Part shown: positions 25,694 to 34,343 of the stretch, in pieces
Numbering within the stretch: the stretch's first letter is position 1
Layout: each line of letters begins with the position of its first letter
DNA from: Cellulomonas aerilata
GTDB lineage: Bacteria; Actinomycetota; Actinomycetes; Actinomycetales; Cellulomonadaceae
Length of the DNA stretch: 64,000 bases
Assembly (NCBI RefSeq): GCF_007991755.1
Contig: NZ_BJYY01000012.1
Coordinates: forward strand, 124,001-188,000
Direction: 5' to 3'
Program-made: the position numbers and the translations under genes
Notes under the pieces: model-generated
Databases searched by the model: none
Told to the model about the DNA's origin: nothing
What the model saw: the letters and a program-made list of their open reading frames with translations, nothing else

Positions 25694-26182
25694 CTACCCG
25701 CTGACCGAGGCCGGCGCGGGCAGGATCGCCCAGACGTGCTTCTCCGTCCCCTTCGCGTACCACCCGACGTCGTACGCCAGCCGCTGCGCGATCTGCAGCC
25801 CCAGGCCGCCCTGACCCTCCGGGCGCCCGACGGCGACGTAGGGCGCGGTTCCTGCCGCGTGGTCCGTCACGTCGAGGAGGTACGAGGACCCTTCGCGCAG
25901 CAGCCGCACGACGGTGGGCGGGTAGGCGTACTTCAGAGCGTTGGTCGCGAGCTCGGACGCGATCAGCACCATGTTCTCCGCGGCCTCGTCCAGGCTGCTC
26001 GGGACGGAATCTCCCCCGGCGATCGCGGTCATGAGAGCCGACCGCAGGGCGGACAGCTGCTCCGGTGAGTCCAGGACCCACGCGCGCTCCAGCACGTAGG
26101 TCTCCGGTGGATGGGCCGCCTCCAGGGGCGCAGCCCCCGTGGCGCCGTCGGTCCGCAGCTGGTCGGTCAGGTCCATGGCCAT
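25694..26182 (-). CDS. RsbW/SpoIIAB-type ATP-binding protein, copy 1
   Basis: A 162-residue GHKL ATPase of the kind that acts as anti-sigma or anti-anti-sigma kinase. The N-box is MVLIASELATNALKYA and the glycine-rich G-box QGGLGLQIAQRL. A paralogue at 54748-55230 shares long matching stretches (SELATNALK, YLLDV.DH, GLQIA.RLA.DVGWY). There is no sigma factor gene beside it. It is divergent from the NCS1 permease gene, and a TAGCGT box lies about 35 bases upstream of the start. Confidence 0.85.
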   Translation of the reverse strand: MAMDLTDQLRTDGATGAAPLEAAHPPETYVLERAWVLDSPEQLSALRSALMTAIAGGDSVPSSLDEAAENMVLIASELATNALKYAYPPTVVRLLREGSSYLLDVTDHAAGTAPYVAVGRPEGQGGLGLQIAQRLAYDVGWYAKGTEKHVWAILPAPASVSG

Positions 26183-26291
26183 CTCCCCCTCGCACGCGGA
26201 CAGGACGATCGACCCACGCTAACCCCGCCCCTCCGTCTGCCGGTGGCGTTCGGATGGCGGGATCGAGGCGCTGTGGGAAACTTCGCCGGAT

Positions 26292-26326
26292 CCGTGGGCA
26301 GCACCCACACCATCCGCGGCCCACGG
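26292..26326 (+). promoter_or_regulatory. Leader with two mutually exclusive hairpins before the NCS1 permease gene
   Basis: GTGGG (26294-26298) can pair with CCCAC (26304-26308), or as part of CCGTGGGC (26292-26299) with GCCCACGG (26319-26326). The two structures cannot form together. No known riboswitch core is recognised. Confidence 0.35.
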
Positions 26327-26359
26327 CGACGGGCTCGCGTCCCGAAGGGCGGTCCATCG

Positions 26360-27853
26360 ATGGCGCAGCAGTCGACCCACGGCGAGGCGGGCACCGCCCG
26401 CGAGGTCCCGGGGCCGCGGGCGGTGTCGGTCGAGACCAACGGCATCAACGTCATCGACGAGAGCGAGCGGCGCGGCTCGCCCCGCCAGCTGTTCTGGCCG
26501 TGGTTCGGCGCGAACGTCAGCGTCCTGGGCCTGGCCTACGGCTCCTTCGTCCTGGGCTTCGGGATCTCCTTCGGGCAGGCCCTGGTCGCCGGCGTGGTCG
26601 GGATCGTCGTGTCCTTCCTGCTCTGCGGGCTCGTCGCGGTCGCCGGCAAGCGGGGCTCCGCGCCGACCCTGGTGCTGAGCCGGGCGGCGTTCGGGGTCGA
26701 CGGCAACCGGGTCCCCTCCGTGCTGTCGTGGGTCCTGACGGTGGGCTGGGAGACCGTGCTGGTGTCCCTGGCGACCCTGGCGACGTCCACCGTGTTCACC
26801 CAGCTCGGCTGGGGCGGCGGGACGGCCACCAAGGTCGTCGCCCTGCTCGTGGTCGCCGCCCTCGTGGTGGCGGGCGGCGTCCTCGGGTTCGACCTCATCA
26901 TGCGGATGCAGGCGGTCATCACGGTGGTGACCGCCGTCCTGACGGTCGTCTACATCGCTCTGGTGGCACCCGAGATCGACTGGTCGTCGGTCGCCTCGGT
27001 GCCGGCCGGCTCGGCTGCCGCACTGATCGGTGCGCTGATCTTCGTGATGACCGGCTACGGCTTCGGGTGGGTCAACGCCGCCGCCGACTACTCCCGCTAC
27101 CTGCCGCGCAGCGCCTCGACCCGCGGGGTGATCGGGTGGACGACCTTCGGCGGAGCGCTCGCGCCGGTCATCCTCCTGGTCACCGGCCTGCTGCTGGCCG
27201 GGTCGGACGCCGACCTGTCGGCGGCGATCGGCGCGGACCCCATCGGCGCCCTGGGGACGATCCTGCCGACCTGGTTCCTCGTGCCGTTCATCCTCGTGGT
27301 CGTCCTCGGCCTGATCGGCGGGGCGCTGCTGGACATCTACTCCTCCGGCCTGTCGCTGCTGGCGGCCGGCGTCCGGGTCCCCCGCCCGGTCGCGGCGACG
27401 ATCGACGGGGCGCTCATGGTCGCGGGCACCGTGTTCGTCGTCTTCGTCGCCGACGACTTCATCGGGCCGTTCCAGGGGTTCCTCATCACCCTCGGGGTGC
27501 CCATCGCCGCCTGGTGCGGCATCGTCCTGGCGGACCTCGCGCTGCGCCGGCGCGACTACGCGGAGGCGGACCTGTTCGACCCCCGCGGCCGTTACGGCAG
27601 CGTGCAGGCCGTGCCGCTCGCCCTGCTCGTGCTGGGCACGGTCGTCGGGTGGGGGCTGGTGACGAACACCTTCGCGGGCTGGCTGGACTGGCAGGGCTAC
27701 CTGCTCGGCGCCGTCGGCCTGGGCGGCCGGGACGGCGCCTGGGCGTTCGCCAACCTCGGCGTCCTGGCGGCGTTCCTCATCGGTCTCCTGGGCACGCTGG
27801 CGCTGCGCCGTCGGGCCATCCGGGCGCAGGAGAGCGCGGGGGCGACCCCGTGA
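26360..27853 (+). CDS. NCS1-family purine/cytosine-type permease
   Basis: A 497-residue permease with about twelve hydrophobic segments. The stretch AVSVETNGINVIDESERRGSP before the first helix and the core TGYGFGWVNAAADYSRYLPR are typical for NCS1 transporters of nucleobases, allantoin, hydantoins or related amides. The next gene, overlapping by GTGA, encodes a cysteine hydrolase, suggesting import and then hydrolysis of an amide-type nitrogen source. The start is set by the ATG near the family N-terminus; the frame stays open upstream. Confidence 0.9.
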   Translation: MAQQSTHGEAGTAREVPGPRAVSVETNGINVIDESERRGSPRQLFWPWFGANVSVLGLAYGSFVLGFGISFGQALVAGVVGIVVSFLLCGLVAVAGKRGSAPTLVLSRAAFGVDGNRVPSVLSWVLTVGWETVLVSLATLATSTVFTQLGWGGGTATKVVALLVVAALVVAGGVLGFDLIMRMQAVITVVTAVLTVVYIALVAPEIDWSSVASVPAGSAAALIGALIFVMTGYGFGWVNAAADYSRYLPRSASTRGVIGWTTFGGALAPVILLVTGLLLAGSDADLSAAIGADPIGALGTILPTWFLVPFILVVVLGLIGGALLDIYSSGLSLLAAGVRVPRPVAATIDGALMVAGTVFVVFVADDFIGPFQGFLITLGVPIAAWCGIVLADLALRRRDYAEADLFDPRGRYGSVQAVPLALLVLGTVVGWGLVTNTFAGWLDWQGYLLGAVGLGGRDGAWAFANLGVLAAFLIGLLGTLALRRRAIRAQESAGATP

Positions 27854-28470
27854 CGCACGACGCCGGGACCCACGGCGCGGTCCCCGGCGACGCGGGGGCC
27901 CGGGCAGCCGGCCCCCCGGGCGCGGGCGCTCCCGGCACCGCGGGGTGGCTGGTCGTCGTCGACCTCCAGCACGTCTTCGGGGACTCCGCGTCGCCCTGGG
28001 CGGCGCCGCGGTTCGACGAGGTCCTCCCCCGGGTCCGCGAGCTCGCCGCCGCGTACGGCCCCCGCGTGGTGTGGACCCGGTTCGTGGCGCCGCGGGTCCC
28101 GGTCGGCGCCTGGGTGGAGTACTACGCGCAGTTCCCCTTCGCCCTCCAGCCGCCCGACGCGCCGCTCTACGGACTGGTCGAGGACCCCGGCGCCCACCCG
28201 GTGGTCACCGCGACGACGTTCGGCAAGTGGGGGCCCGACCTGGCCGCGGTCGTCGGGGACGGCCCCCTGACCGTGGTCGGGGTGGCGACGGACTGCTGCG
28301 TCATCTCCACGGTGCTCGCCGCCGCCGACGCGGGCGTCCCGGTGCGGGTGGTGACCGATGCCTGTGCCGGGTCGGGCGACGAGGACCAGGAGCGGGCGCT
28401 GCGCGTCATGGGCCTGTACGCGCCGCTGGTGGAGCTGACGACATCGGCGCAGGTGCTGGCCGGGCACTGA
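27850..28470 (+). CDS. Isochorismatase-like cysteine hydrolase
   Basis: A 206-residue hydrolase. The family triad is visible as Asp in VVVDLQHVF, Lys in TTFGKWGPDL and the nucleophile Cys in VATDCCVISTVL. Family members split amides such as nicotinamide, ureidoacrylate, N-carbamoyl compounds or isochorismate. Coupling to the NCS1 permease makes an imported ureide or amide more likely. The first 30 residues are a Gly/Ala/Pro-rich extension lacking conservation. Confidence 0.88.
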   Translation: MTHDAGTHGAVPGDAGARAAGPPGAGAPGTAGWLVVVDLQHVFGDSASPWAAPRFDEVLPRVRELAAAYGPRVVWTRFVAPRVPVGAWVEYYAQFPFALQPPDAPLYGLVEDPGAHPVVTATTFGKWGPDLAAVVGDGPLTVVGVATDCCVISTVLAAADAGVPVRVVTDACAGSGDEDQERALRVMGLYAPLVELTTSAQVLAGH

Positions 28471-28576
28471 CACCCGTCCTGGCCGTCCGTGACCACGCCG
28501 CCGGGCCGCTGGACGGCGAAGCCGGGGCCTCGGCGGTGCCGGCCGAGGGGCCTGCCGCGGTGGCCAAGCGCTGGGG

Positions 28577-28780
28577 TCAGGTGCGACGGATCTCGATCGT
28601 CGCGAACGCGGCCTCGTAGTGCTCGGCGTCGACGGCGACGGCATGGAGCAGCGGCATGTAGGCGGCCGCCTCGGCGCGCAGCATCGTGTCCGTCGTGAAG
28701 TCGTGGCCGTCGCGGTAGTGGTAGACGAGCTTCACGTGGTCGCTGGGCTGTGGTGCGCCCGAGCTCTGCGTCATGGTCAT
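28577..28780 (-). CDS. Small hypothetical protein
   Basis: A 67-residue soluble protein (MTMTQSSGAPQPSDHVKLVY at its start) with a compact, balanced composition and a well-placed GGGAGG ribosome binding site eight bases before the ATG. It converges with the cysteine hydrolase gene. No family recognised; the C-terminal YEAAFATIEIRRT suggests a beta strand end. The 272 bases upstream carry only the hairpin that ends the next minus-strand gene. Confidence 0.6.
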   Translation of the reverse strand: MTMTQSSGAPQPSDHVKLVYHYRDGHDFTTDTMLRAEAAAYMPLLHAVAVDAEHYEAAFATIEIRRT

Positions 28781-29025
28781 CCCGCACACCTCCCTCGGTG
28801 TCGCGCCGCCCCGCTACCTGCCTTACCGGTCCGACGCCGTCACAGGTTCAGTCAACGCCCGGGACCGCCCGACTCGCGGGCGGCGCGCCGGTCGAGTCCC
28901 TGCCCGTGGTTCGTCGCCGGAGCGAGCTCGGATGGCTCGCGGCGCCGATGTCGTCGACACGGTGCCGGTCGGGCGACCGGCGTCCCCGGCGGCCGTCCGC
29001 GACGTGTGGACGCGCGCTCGTCCGG

Positions 29026-29045
29026 GCCGCCCGGGGTCGGGCGGC
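29026..29045 (-). terminator. Terminator of the quinone-reductase-like gene
   Basis: GCCGCCCG and CGGGCGGC form an 8-bp stem with a 4-base loop, seven bases after the stop codon on the minus strand. Confidence 0.6.
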
Positions 29046-29052
29046 AGCGGGT

Positions 29053-29424
29053 CTAGCCGACGTCGACCGGGGTGATCTCGATGAGCGGGCTCTGCGCCAT
29101 CATCAGCGCGACGTCGCGGCGGTTCCAGCGGCGGGCCGCCGCCTCGATGAACGGACGCCGCTCGGCCGGGTCCTCGATGACGCGGGCGAGGGCCGGCACG
29201 TCCGCGACGGCGTGCCGCGAGAGGTGCACCGTGACGTGCGGGTCGGCGCCGACGTTCAGCAGCCACGCGCGCTGGTGCGGGGACGGCATCCCGGAGACGA
29301 ACAGGCGGCCGTCGAGCTCGTGCAGGAAGACCTCGACGCGCCGCGGCTGCGCGCTCCGGCGGCCCGTGGTGGTGAGCTCCACCACCTGGCTGCGGTGCAG
29401 CGCCTCGGCGAGCGACGGGTCCAT
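29053..29424 (-). CDS. Nitroreductase/quinone-reductase family protein (DUF385-like)
   Basis: A 123-residue protein with the split-barrel pattern of the deazaflavin-dependent nitroreductase family: TTTGRRSAQPRRVEVFLHEL, then FVSGMPSPHQRAWLLNVGADP and HVTVHLSRHAVAD. Members bind F420 or FMN and reduce quinones or nitro compounds. GGAGG precedes the ATG. It stands alone, followed by a terminator; cofactor choice cannot be read from sequence. Confidence 0.8.
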   Translation of the reverse strand: MDPSLAEALHRSQVVELTTTGRRSAQPRRVEVFLHELDGRLFVSGMPSPHQRAWLLNVGADPHVTVHLSRHAVADVPALARVIEDPAERRPFIEAAARRWNRRDVALMMAQSPLIEITPVDVG

Positions 29425-29561
29425 GGCGACCTCCGGACCCCACTGTCCATCGCGCCGGACCGCCGTCGCAACGCCCGCGCCGCGCCACCGTGCCGGGCCG
29501 GGTCGCGCCGGTCGCGGCCCGACGGCGCCCGGCCGGCCCGGCATCGCCGGGCCGGGCGCGC

Positions 29562-30074
29562 TCAGCCGGTGCGGCGCTCGCCGCGCCCGACCGGACCGAC
29601 CGCCTTCGTGTAGCGGCGGGTCGGGACCAGGATCGTCGAGCCGCCGCTGGTGAACGCGGGGTTGTCGTACGGCCCGGAGTCGGACCACCCCTGGCGCTCG
29701 TAGAACCGCCTCGCCCGCGCGTTCCCGGGGACGACCGCGAGCCACGCCGTCGTCCAGGCACGGCCGATCTCCGCCTCGCCGTGCGACAGGAGCTGCGCCG
29801 CGACGCCGGTCCCCCGCGCCGGCGCGTCGACGTAGAGCTGCTCGACGGCGTCCCGGTGCGTCACCACGAAGCCGACCACCACGCCGTCGACGGTGGCGAC
29901 CGTGGTGGTCGCGAGCCGGACGGGGACCCGGCCGAGCAGGTGGTCGAGCTCGCGGTGCTGCGGGAGCTCGGCGGGGACGTGGCCGAGGTGGCCGTCCCCC
30001 CACGAGCGGTGCCAGACGGCGGCGATCGCCTCGACGTCGTCGCGCCCGGCCGGGCGCAGGACCGGCTGGGTCAT
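29562..30074 (-). CDS. GNAT-family N-acetyltransferase
   Basis: A 170-residue acetyltransferase. The acetyl-CoA pyrophosphate loop is in QLYVDAPARGTGVAAQLL and the later core motif in AVVPGNARARRFYERQGW. The substrate is not predictable. The chosen start MTQPVLRPAGRDDVE begins the first strand of the fold directly; the frame is open a little further upstream. Confidence 0.88.
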   Translation of the reverse strand: MTQPVLRPAGRDDVEAIAAVWHRSWGDGHLGHVPAELPQHRELDHLLGRVPVRLATTTVATVDGVVVGFVVTHRDAVEQLYVDAPARGTGVAAQLLSHGEAEIGRAWTTAWLAVVPGNARARRFYERQGWSDSGPYDNPAFTSGGSTILVPTRRYTKAVGPVGRGERRTG

Positions 30075-30124
30075 CTCCGCCTCCCCCGCTCCCCGGTGGT
30101 CGTGGACCGTCGCGACCCTACGGT

Positions 30125-30163
30125 CCGCGGCCGACGACGGCACGTCGCCGTCGTCGGCCGCGG
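30125..30163 (-). terminator. Terminator of the phytase-like/GDPD gene
   Basis: A perfect 17-bp stem with a 5-base loop (ACGTC) lies 19 bases after the stop codon on the minus strand. It is one of the strongest hairpins in the window. Confidence 0.85.
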
Positions 30164-30182
30164 GAGCCTCAGCAAGGACGCC

Positions 30183-32432
30183 CTACCCGACCACGGCCAC
30201 CGCCACGTCCGGGTGGTCGCTGAACAGCCCGTCCATGCCGGCGGCGACGAAGATCCGGATCTCGGCCGCCAGGTCCCCGGGGGCGTTGGGGTCCGCGCTG
30301 CTGCGCAGCTCGGCCGGGAGGAACTGGTTCTCCAGGCGGAACGTCCAGCCGTGCACGACGAGCCCGGCGTCGTGCGCGTCGGCGATCACCGAGGTCGGCG
30401 CACCGAGCGTGTTCTCCGGCGTGCGCGGGATCATGATGTTCTTGCACAGCCCGACGCCGTCCGCGTAGCCGGCGATCTCCTGCAGGCCCGCGGGGGTGAC
30501 CAGGTCGGCGTACGTGCGGGGGTCGCCCGCCGCGACGAGGTCGTAGGGCGCCCCGGCGCAGTCGACGAGCTGCGCGATGTCGACGTCGACGAGCGCGTCG
30601 AGCTCACGCAGGTTGCCGGTCTCGAAGCTCTGGAGGATCACCGGGTCGCGGCGGTCGGCCAGGTCGTTCGCCTCGAGGGCGGCGACCACCTTCTCCTCCA
30701 TGGACAGGCCGATCGAGTCGAAGTACGTGGGGTGCTTCGTCTCGGGGTAGACGCCGACCTGCTCGCCGTCGCACGTGGTCGAGCGGCGGGCGAGGTCGAG
30801 GACCTCCTCGAAGGTCGGGACCTCGTAGAGCCCGTCGAAGGTCGCGCTGCCCGGGCGCGCCTCGGGCAGCCGCTCCACCGCTCGCAGCGTGCGCAGCTCC
30901 GCGAGCGTGAAGTCCTCGGTGAACCAGGCGTCGGCGTGCTCCTCGCCGTCGATGACCTTGGTCGTCCTGCGGTCGGCGAACTCGGGCCGGGTCGCGACGT
31001 CGGTGGTGCCGGTGATGTCGTTCTCGTGCCGGGACACCAGCACGCCGTCCTTGGTGGACACCAGGTCCGGCTCGATGAAGTCGGCGCACTGCAGGATCGC
31101 CGTCTCGTAGGCCGCGAGGGTGTGCTCCGGCCGGTACCCCGAGGCTCCGCGGTGACCCACCACCGTCACCTCGCCGACGGGCACCCGCACCTTGCGCAGG
31201 TCCACCAGGGCGATCTCGGTGTCGTCCGGGGTGCCGGGGACCCGGGCGGCGTTGCCGGGGAAGTTGTTGTCGTTGGCGATCAGCAGGCGGCCGTCGCGCA
31301 GCTGCACGACCGTCTCGAACGACTGCACCGGCAGCGAGAAGGGGTCACCGGTGCCGTACCCGTCGCCCGCGGCGAGGTCGTCCGGGTTGGCGATCCTCAG
31401 CGCGTCCAGCACGAGCGTCTTGGTCAGGTGCCCGTCGGGGTCGGTGCGGCGCAGGTCGACCCGGTAGACGCGCTTGGTGACCGACGCGGCACCCTCGAAG
31501 TTGTCCCGCTCGACGACGAGCAGCTCGTGCCTGCCGGTCATGAACGCGTCGCCGACGACGTTGTCGTCCCGGTCGACCTCGTAGTCCCAGGTCCGGCCGG
31601 TGTACTGCCCGGCGCGGGTGTCGAACTCGTGGATGACGCGACGCCGGCGGTCGGGGTCGCCGACGAGCGCCCCCTCGACGATCGGGTACAGCAGGCGCCC
31701 GCCACGTGCCGCGCCCATCGCCTCGAAGCCGCGGCTGGACCCGACGGTCGCCGCCTGGCCGGGGGGCAGGGTCGGGTTCTGCGGCGACGTGACGCCGGCC
31801 AGCGGCACGGGGGGCGCGAGCACCACGCCGTCGGCGTCCACGTGCAGCAGGAAGGGGCCGAACTCCTCACCGATCCAGAACGTGCCGTCGTCGGCGAGCA
31901 CGACGGACTCGATGTCGAAGTCCGCCCCGGTCAGCAGCCGGTCGGGGGTGCCGGCGTTGACGATCGGGAAGGGGACGTGCCGGTCCGGGTCCCGCAGGGA
32001 GATGAAGCCCTCGACGGCGATCTCGCCGGACCCACCGTCCGCCGTCCGCCAGTCCGGCGTGATCCGGTAGAGGCGCAGCAGGAAGTCGGCCGAGTTCTCC
32101 TTGGTGCCGAAGCCGTTGTCGGGCATCGCCCAGAAGGTCCCGTCGCCGGCGTCGACGACCCCGGAGAAGCCCGGGACCACCTGCCCGGGGAACGGTCCCG
32201 TGCGTCCGTTGGCCGGGGTGGCTCGCGCGCCGGACGGCGGCCCGGGGGCGAGGAAGTCCGCGGAGAGCGTGGCCCGTGCCACCAGGGTCGGCTGCACGAC
32301 GGTGTTCGTGCGGCCCGGGTGCCCGGCCGGGGCCAGGTCCACCTCTCGGGTCGCGGCTCCGGCGGTGGCCGGCACGAGCAGGACGGCGGCCACGGTCGCC
32401 ACCAGGACTGAGGACATCGCTGTGCGTCTCAT
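30183..32432 (-). CDS. Secreted two-domain protein: phytase-like esterase domain plus glycerophosphodiester phosphodiesterase
   Basis: A 749-residue exported protein with a Sec signal (VLVATVAAVLLVPATAGAA). The first half (to about residue 410) is the esterase-like/phytase-like beta-propeller family (WAMPDNGFGTKENSADF, FDIESVVLADDGTFWIGEE, RGFEAMG). The second half is a glycerophosphodiester phosphodiesterase barrel: VVGHRGASGYRPEHTL, FIEPDLVSTKDG with the catalytic H-R and E-x-D residues, and GLFSDHPDVA at the end. The combination fits extracellular release of phosphate and glycerol from phosphodiesters. An alternative start five codons later is possible. Confidence 0.88.
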   Translation of the reverse strand: MRRTAMSSVLVATVAAVLLVPATAGAATREVDLAPAGHPGRTNTVVQPTLVARATLSADFLAPGPPSGARATPANGRTGPFPGQVVPGFSGVVDAGDGTFWAMPDNGFGTKENSADFLLRLYRITPDWRTADGGSGEIAVEGFISLRDPDRHVPFPIVNAGTPDRLLTGADFDIESVVLADDGTFWIGEEFGPFLLHVDADGVVLAPPVPLAGVTSPQNPTLPPGQAATVGSSRGFEAMGAARGGRLLYPIVEGALVGDPDRRRRVIHEFDTRAGQYTGRTWDYEVDRDDNVVGDAFMTGRHELLVVERDNFEGAASVTKRVYRVDLRRTDPDGHLTKTLVLDALRIANPDDLAAGDGYGTGDPFSLPVQSFETVVQLRDGRLLIANDNNFPGNAARVPGTPDDTEIALVDLRKVRVPVGEVTVVGHRGASGYRPEHTLAAYETAILQCADFIEPDLVSTKDGVLVSRHENDITGTTDVATRPEFADRRTTKVIDGEEHADAWFTEDFTLAELRTLRAVERLPEARPGSATFDGLYEVPTFEEVLDLARRSTTCDGEQVGVYPETKHPTYFDSIGLSMEEKVVAALEANDLADRRDPVILQSFETGNLRELDALVDVDIAQLVDCAGAPYDLVAAGDPRTYADLVTPAGLQEIAGYADGVGLCKNIMIPRTPENTLGAPTSVIADAHDAGLVVHGWTFRLENQFLPAELRSSADPNAPGDLAAEIRIFVAAGMDGLFSDHPDVAVAVVG

Positions 32433-32512
32433 GGACCCAGTGAAGGGGGCTCGCGCCCTCGTCCACCAGACCCACTTCACGACGGGCAGGTGAGCGTCCG
32501 GTGAACCGGGCG

Positions 32513-32580
32513 CCCACGGCGCGCGCCGGTCGGGACGTCCGACGGGCCCACGGCGCTCGCCGGTCGGGACGTCCGACGGG
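32513..32580. repeat. 34-bp direct repeat, two copies
   Basis: Two adjacent 34-base copies (32513-32546 and 32547-32580) differ at one position. Each contains GGACGTCC. They lie in the divergent region between the phytase-like/GDPD gene and the TSUP exporter gene, so they could hold paired binding sites. Confidence 0.8.
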
Positions 32581-32639
32581 CCGGCGGGCCCCGCCCGGGT
32601 CAGACTGCGGGGACGCACGTCCGCCCGCACGAGGAGACC

Positions 32640-33500
32640 ATGAGCCAGCCGACGCCCCGCCCGTCACCACCCGGCGGCAGCACCGAGGCCGCCGGGCCGG
32701 CACCCGCCCGTCCCGCGCGGACCCCCTGGACCACCCGGACGTGGGTCGTCCTCGCGCTGGTGGGTGCGGTGGGCGGGCTCCTGTCGGGGGCGTTCGGCGT
32801 CGGGGGCGGCATCATCATGGTGCCGCTGCTGCTGACCTTCGCGGGCATGGACCAGCGGCGCGCGGCGACGACCTCCCTCGCCGCGATCATCCCCACCGCC
32901 GTGGCGGGTGGGGCGACCTACCTGGCGAACGGTGAGATCGACGTCCCCGTCGCCGCGCTCGTCGCCTTCGGCGGCATCGTCGGCTCGTACGTCGGCGCCC
33001 GGGTGCTGCGCCGCATCTCGCTGGGGTGGCTGCGCTGGTCGTTCGTGGCCCTGCTGCTGGGGGTCGCCGCTCGTCTGCTGCTCATCGCACCCGAGCGCGG
33101 CGTCGAGGTCGACATCGACGCGCGGGTCGCGCTCGCCCTCGTCGGCACCGGGCTGGTCATGGGGGTCGCGTCCGGACTGTTCGGCATCGGCGGCGGCGTC
33201 TTCCTGGTCCCGATCCTCATCTCCGTGTTCGGCGCGAGCGACCTCTCCGCGAAGGGCACGTCCCTGCTGGTGGTGCTCGCGACGTCGGTCGTCGGCACGG
33301 TCACGAACCTGCGCGGCGGCATGGTGGACCTGCGGGCCGGCGCCGTCGTGGGCCTCGCCGCGACCCTGACGTCGTTCGCCGGGGTGGCGTTGGCGTTCGC
33401 GCTGCCGCCGCGCCTGTCGGGAGTCCTGTTCGCCGTCCTGCTGGTGTTCTCCGCGGTCCAGATCGCGCTCCGCGCACGGCGCGCGCGACGGGCGGCGTGA
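32640..33500 (+). CDS. TauE/SafE (TSUP) family anion exporter
   Basis: A 286-residue membrane protein with about eight hydrophobic segments and the duplicated TSUP motif, GGLLSGAFGVGGGIIMVPLL in the first half and GVASGLFGIGGGVFLVPIL in the second. Relatives move sulfite, sulfonates or other sulfur or organic anions. The Pro/Ala-rich first 25 residues are cytosolic tail. No sulfur genes lie nearby, although molybdenum cofactor genes follow. Confidence 0.88.
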   Translation: MSQPTPRPSPPGGSTEAAGPAPARPARTPWTTRTWVVLALVGAVGGLLSGAFGVGGGIIMVPLLLTFAGMDQRRAATTSLAAIIPTAVAGGATYLANGEIDVPVAALVAFGGIVGSYVGARVLRRISLGWLRWSFVALLLGVAARLLLIAPERGVEVDIDARVALALVGTGLVMGVASGLFGIGGGVFLVPILISVFGASDLSAKGTSLLVVLATSVVGTVTNLRGGMVDLRAGAVVGLAATLTSFAGVALAFALPPRLSGVLFAVLLVFSAVQIALRARRARRAA

Positions 33501-33621
33501 CGCCTGCCCGACGGGCGGCCGGTGGTGCACCGCGATCCGCGCGACCGTGCTTCCCCGGCATGACGGTCGAGCGGCCCAGTGCGTCCGGCACCGGGGACGA
33601 CGCGACGCCTACCCTGCGGGC

Positions 33622-33840
33622 ATGGAGGTCGTCATCCCCAGCGGGACGGGTCAGGTCGGTGGCGTGCTGCGGCGGGCTCCGGCGCAGCGCGGCGAGGTCA
33701 CGCTGCTGAGCCGGCGGCCGCGGCCGCTCGAGGACGGCGTCCGGCACGTGCGGCGCGCGTGGGGTGGCCGCCCCGGCGGGCGTCGACCCGCCGCGGACAC
33801 CGGCGAGCCCCGGCCCGGCGTGCCGAGCGGGTCGCGGTGA
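33622..33840 (+). pseudogene. Truncated NAD-dependent epimerase (TIGR01777-like) N-terminus
   Basis: A 72-residue frame starts MEVVIPSGTGQVGGVLRRA, the beginning of an NAD-binding fold as in TIGR01777/SDR39U1 epimerases, and reaches VTLLSRRPRPLEDGVRHVRR before losing resemblance. The rest of the usual 300-residue protein is gone. The promoter still looks good: TACCCT at 33610-33615, 6 bases before the ATG. The stop overlaps the moaB start by GTGA, so the remnant may serve as a translated leader for moaB-moaE. Confidence 0.6.
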
Positions 33841-34343
33841 CGACGCACGCGCACGCGCCCCGGACCGTGCGCTGCGCCGTCGTGGTGGTCTCCGACCGCT
33901 GCGCCCGTGGCGAGGCGGTGGACCGGTCCGGACCCGTCGCCCGCGAGCTGCTGGAGTCCGCCGGGCACCGCGTCGGCGACGTCGTGGTCGTGCCGGACGG
34001 CGAGGCGTCCGTGGCCGGCGCCCTGGCGCGGGTGCTCGCCGACGGCGTCCAGGTGGTTCTCACCAGCGGGGGCACCGGGATCTCGCCCCGCGACCTGACC
34101 CCGGAGGGCACCCGCCCCTTCCTCGACCGCGAGCTGCCGGGGGTCGCCGAGGCCCTGCGCCGTCGCGGCGCCGACGACGTCGCCACCGCCGTCCTGTCGC
34201 GCGGGCTCGCCGGCGTCACGGCCGACGGCGTGCTCGTCGTCAACCTGCCCGGCAGCCCGGACGGCGTGCGCAGCGGCGTCGAGGTCCTGCTGCCGCTGCT
34301 CGCGCACGTCGTCCACCAGGTCTCCGGCGGCGACCACCGGTGA
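33837..34343 (+). CDS. moaB: MoaB/MogA-family molybdopterin adenylyltransferase
   Basis: A 168-residue protein that activates molybdopterin by adenylation before molybdenum insertion. The conserved signature TSGGTGISPRDLTPEGT and the end VVNLPGSPDGVRSG are present. The GTG start overlaps the truncated epimerase frame, and its own stop overlaps moaE. It is on the opposite strand from moaC-moaD, converging with them. Confidence 0.92.
   Translation: MTTHAHAPRTVRCAVVVVSDRCARGEAVDRSGPVARELLESAGHRVGDVVVVPDGEASVAGALARVLADGVQVVLTSGGTGISPRDLTPEGTRPFLDRELPGVAEALRRRGADDVATAVLSRGLAGVTADGVLVVNLPGSPDGVRSGVEVLLPLLAHVVHQVSGGDHR

Noticed and set aside
29490-32411. Long plus-strand open frame opposite the phytase-like/GDPD gene
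   Set aside because: Same shadow effect; no start signals or recognisable domains, and the minus strand carries a signal peptide and catalytic motifs.
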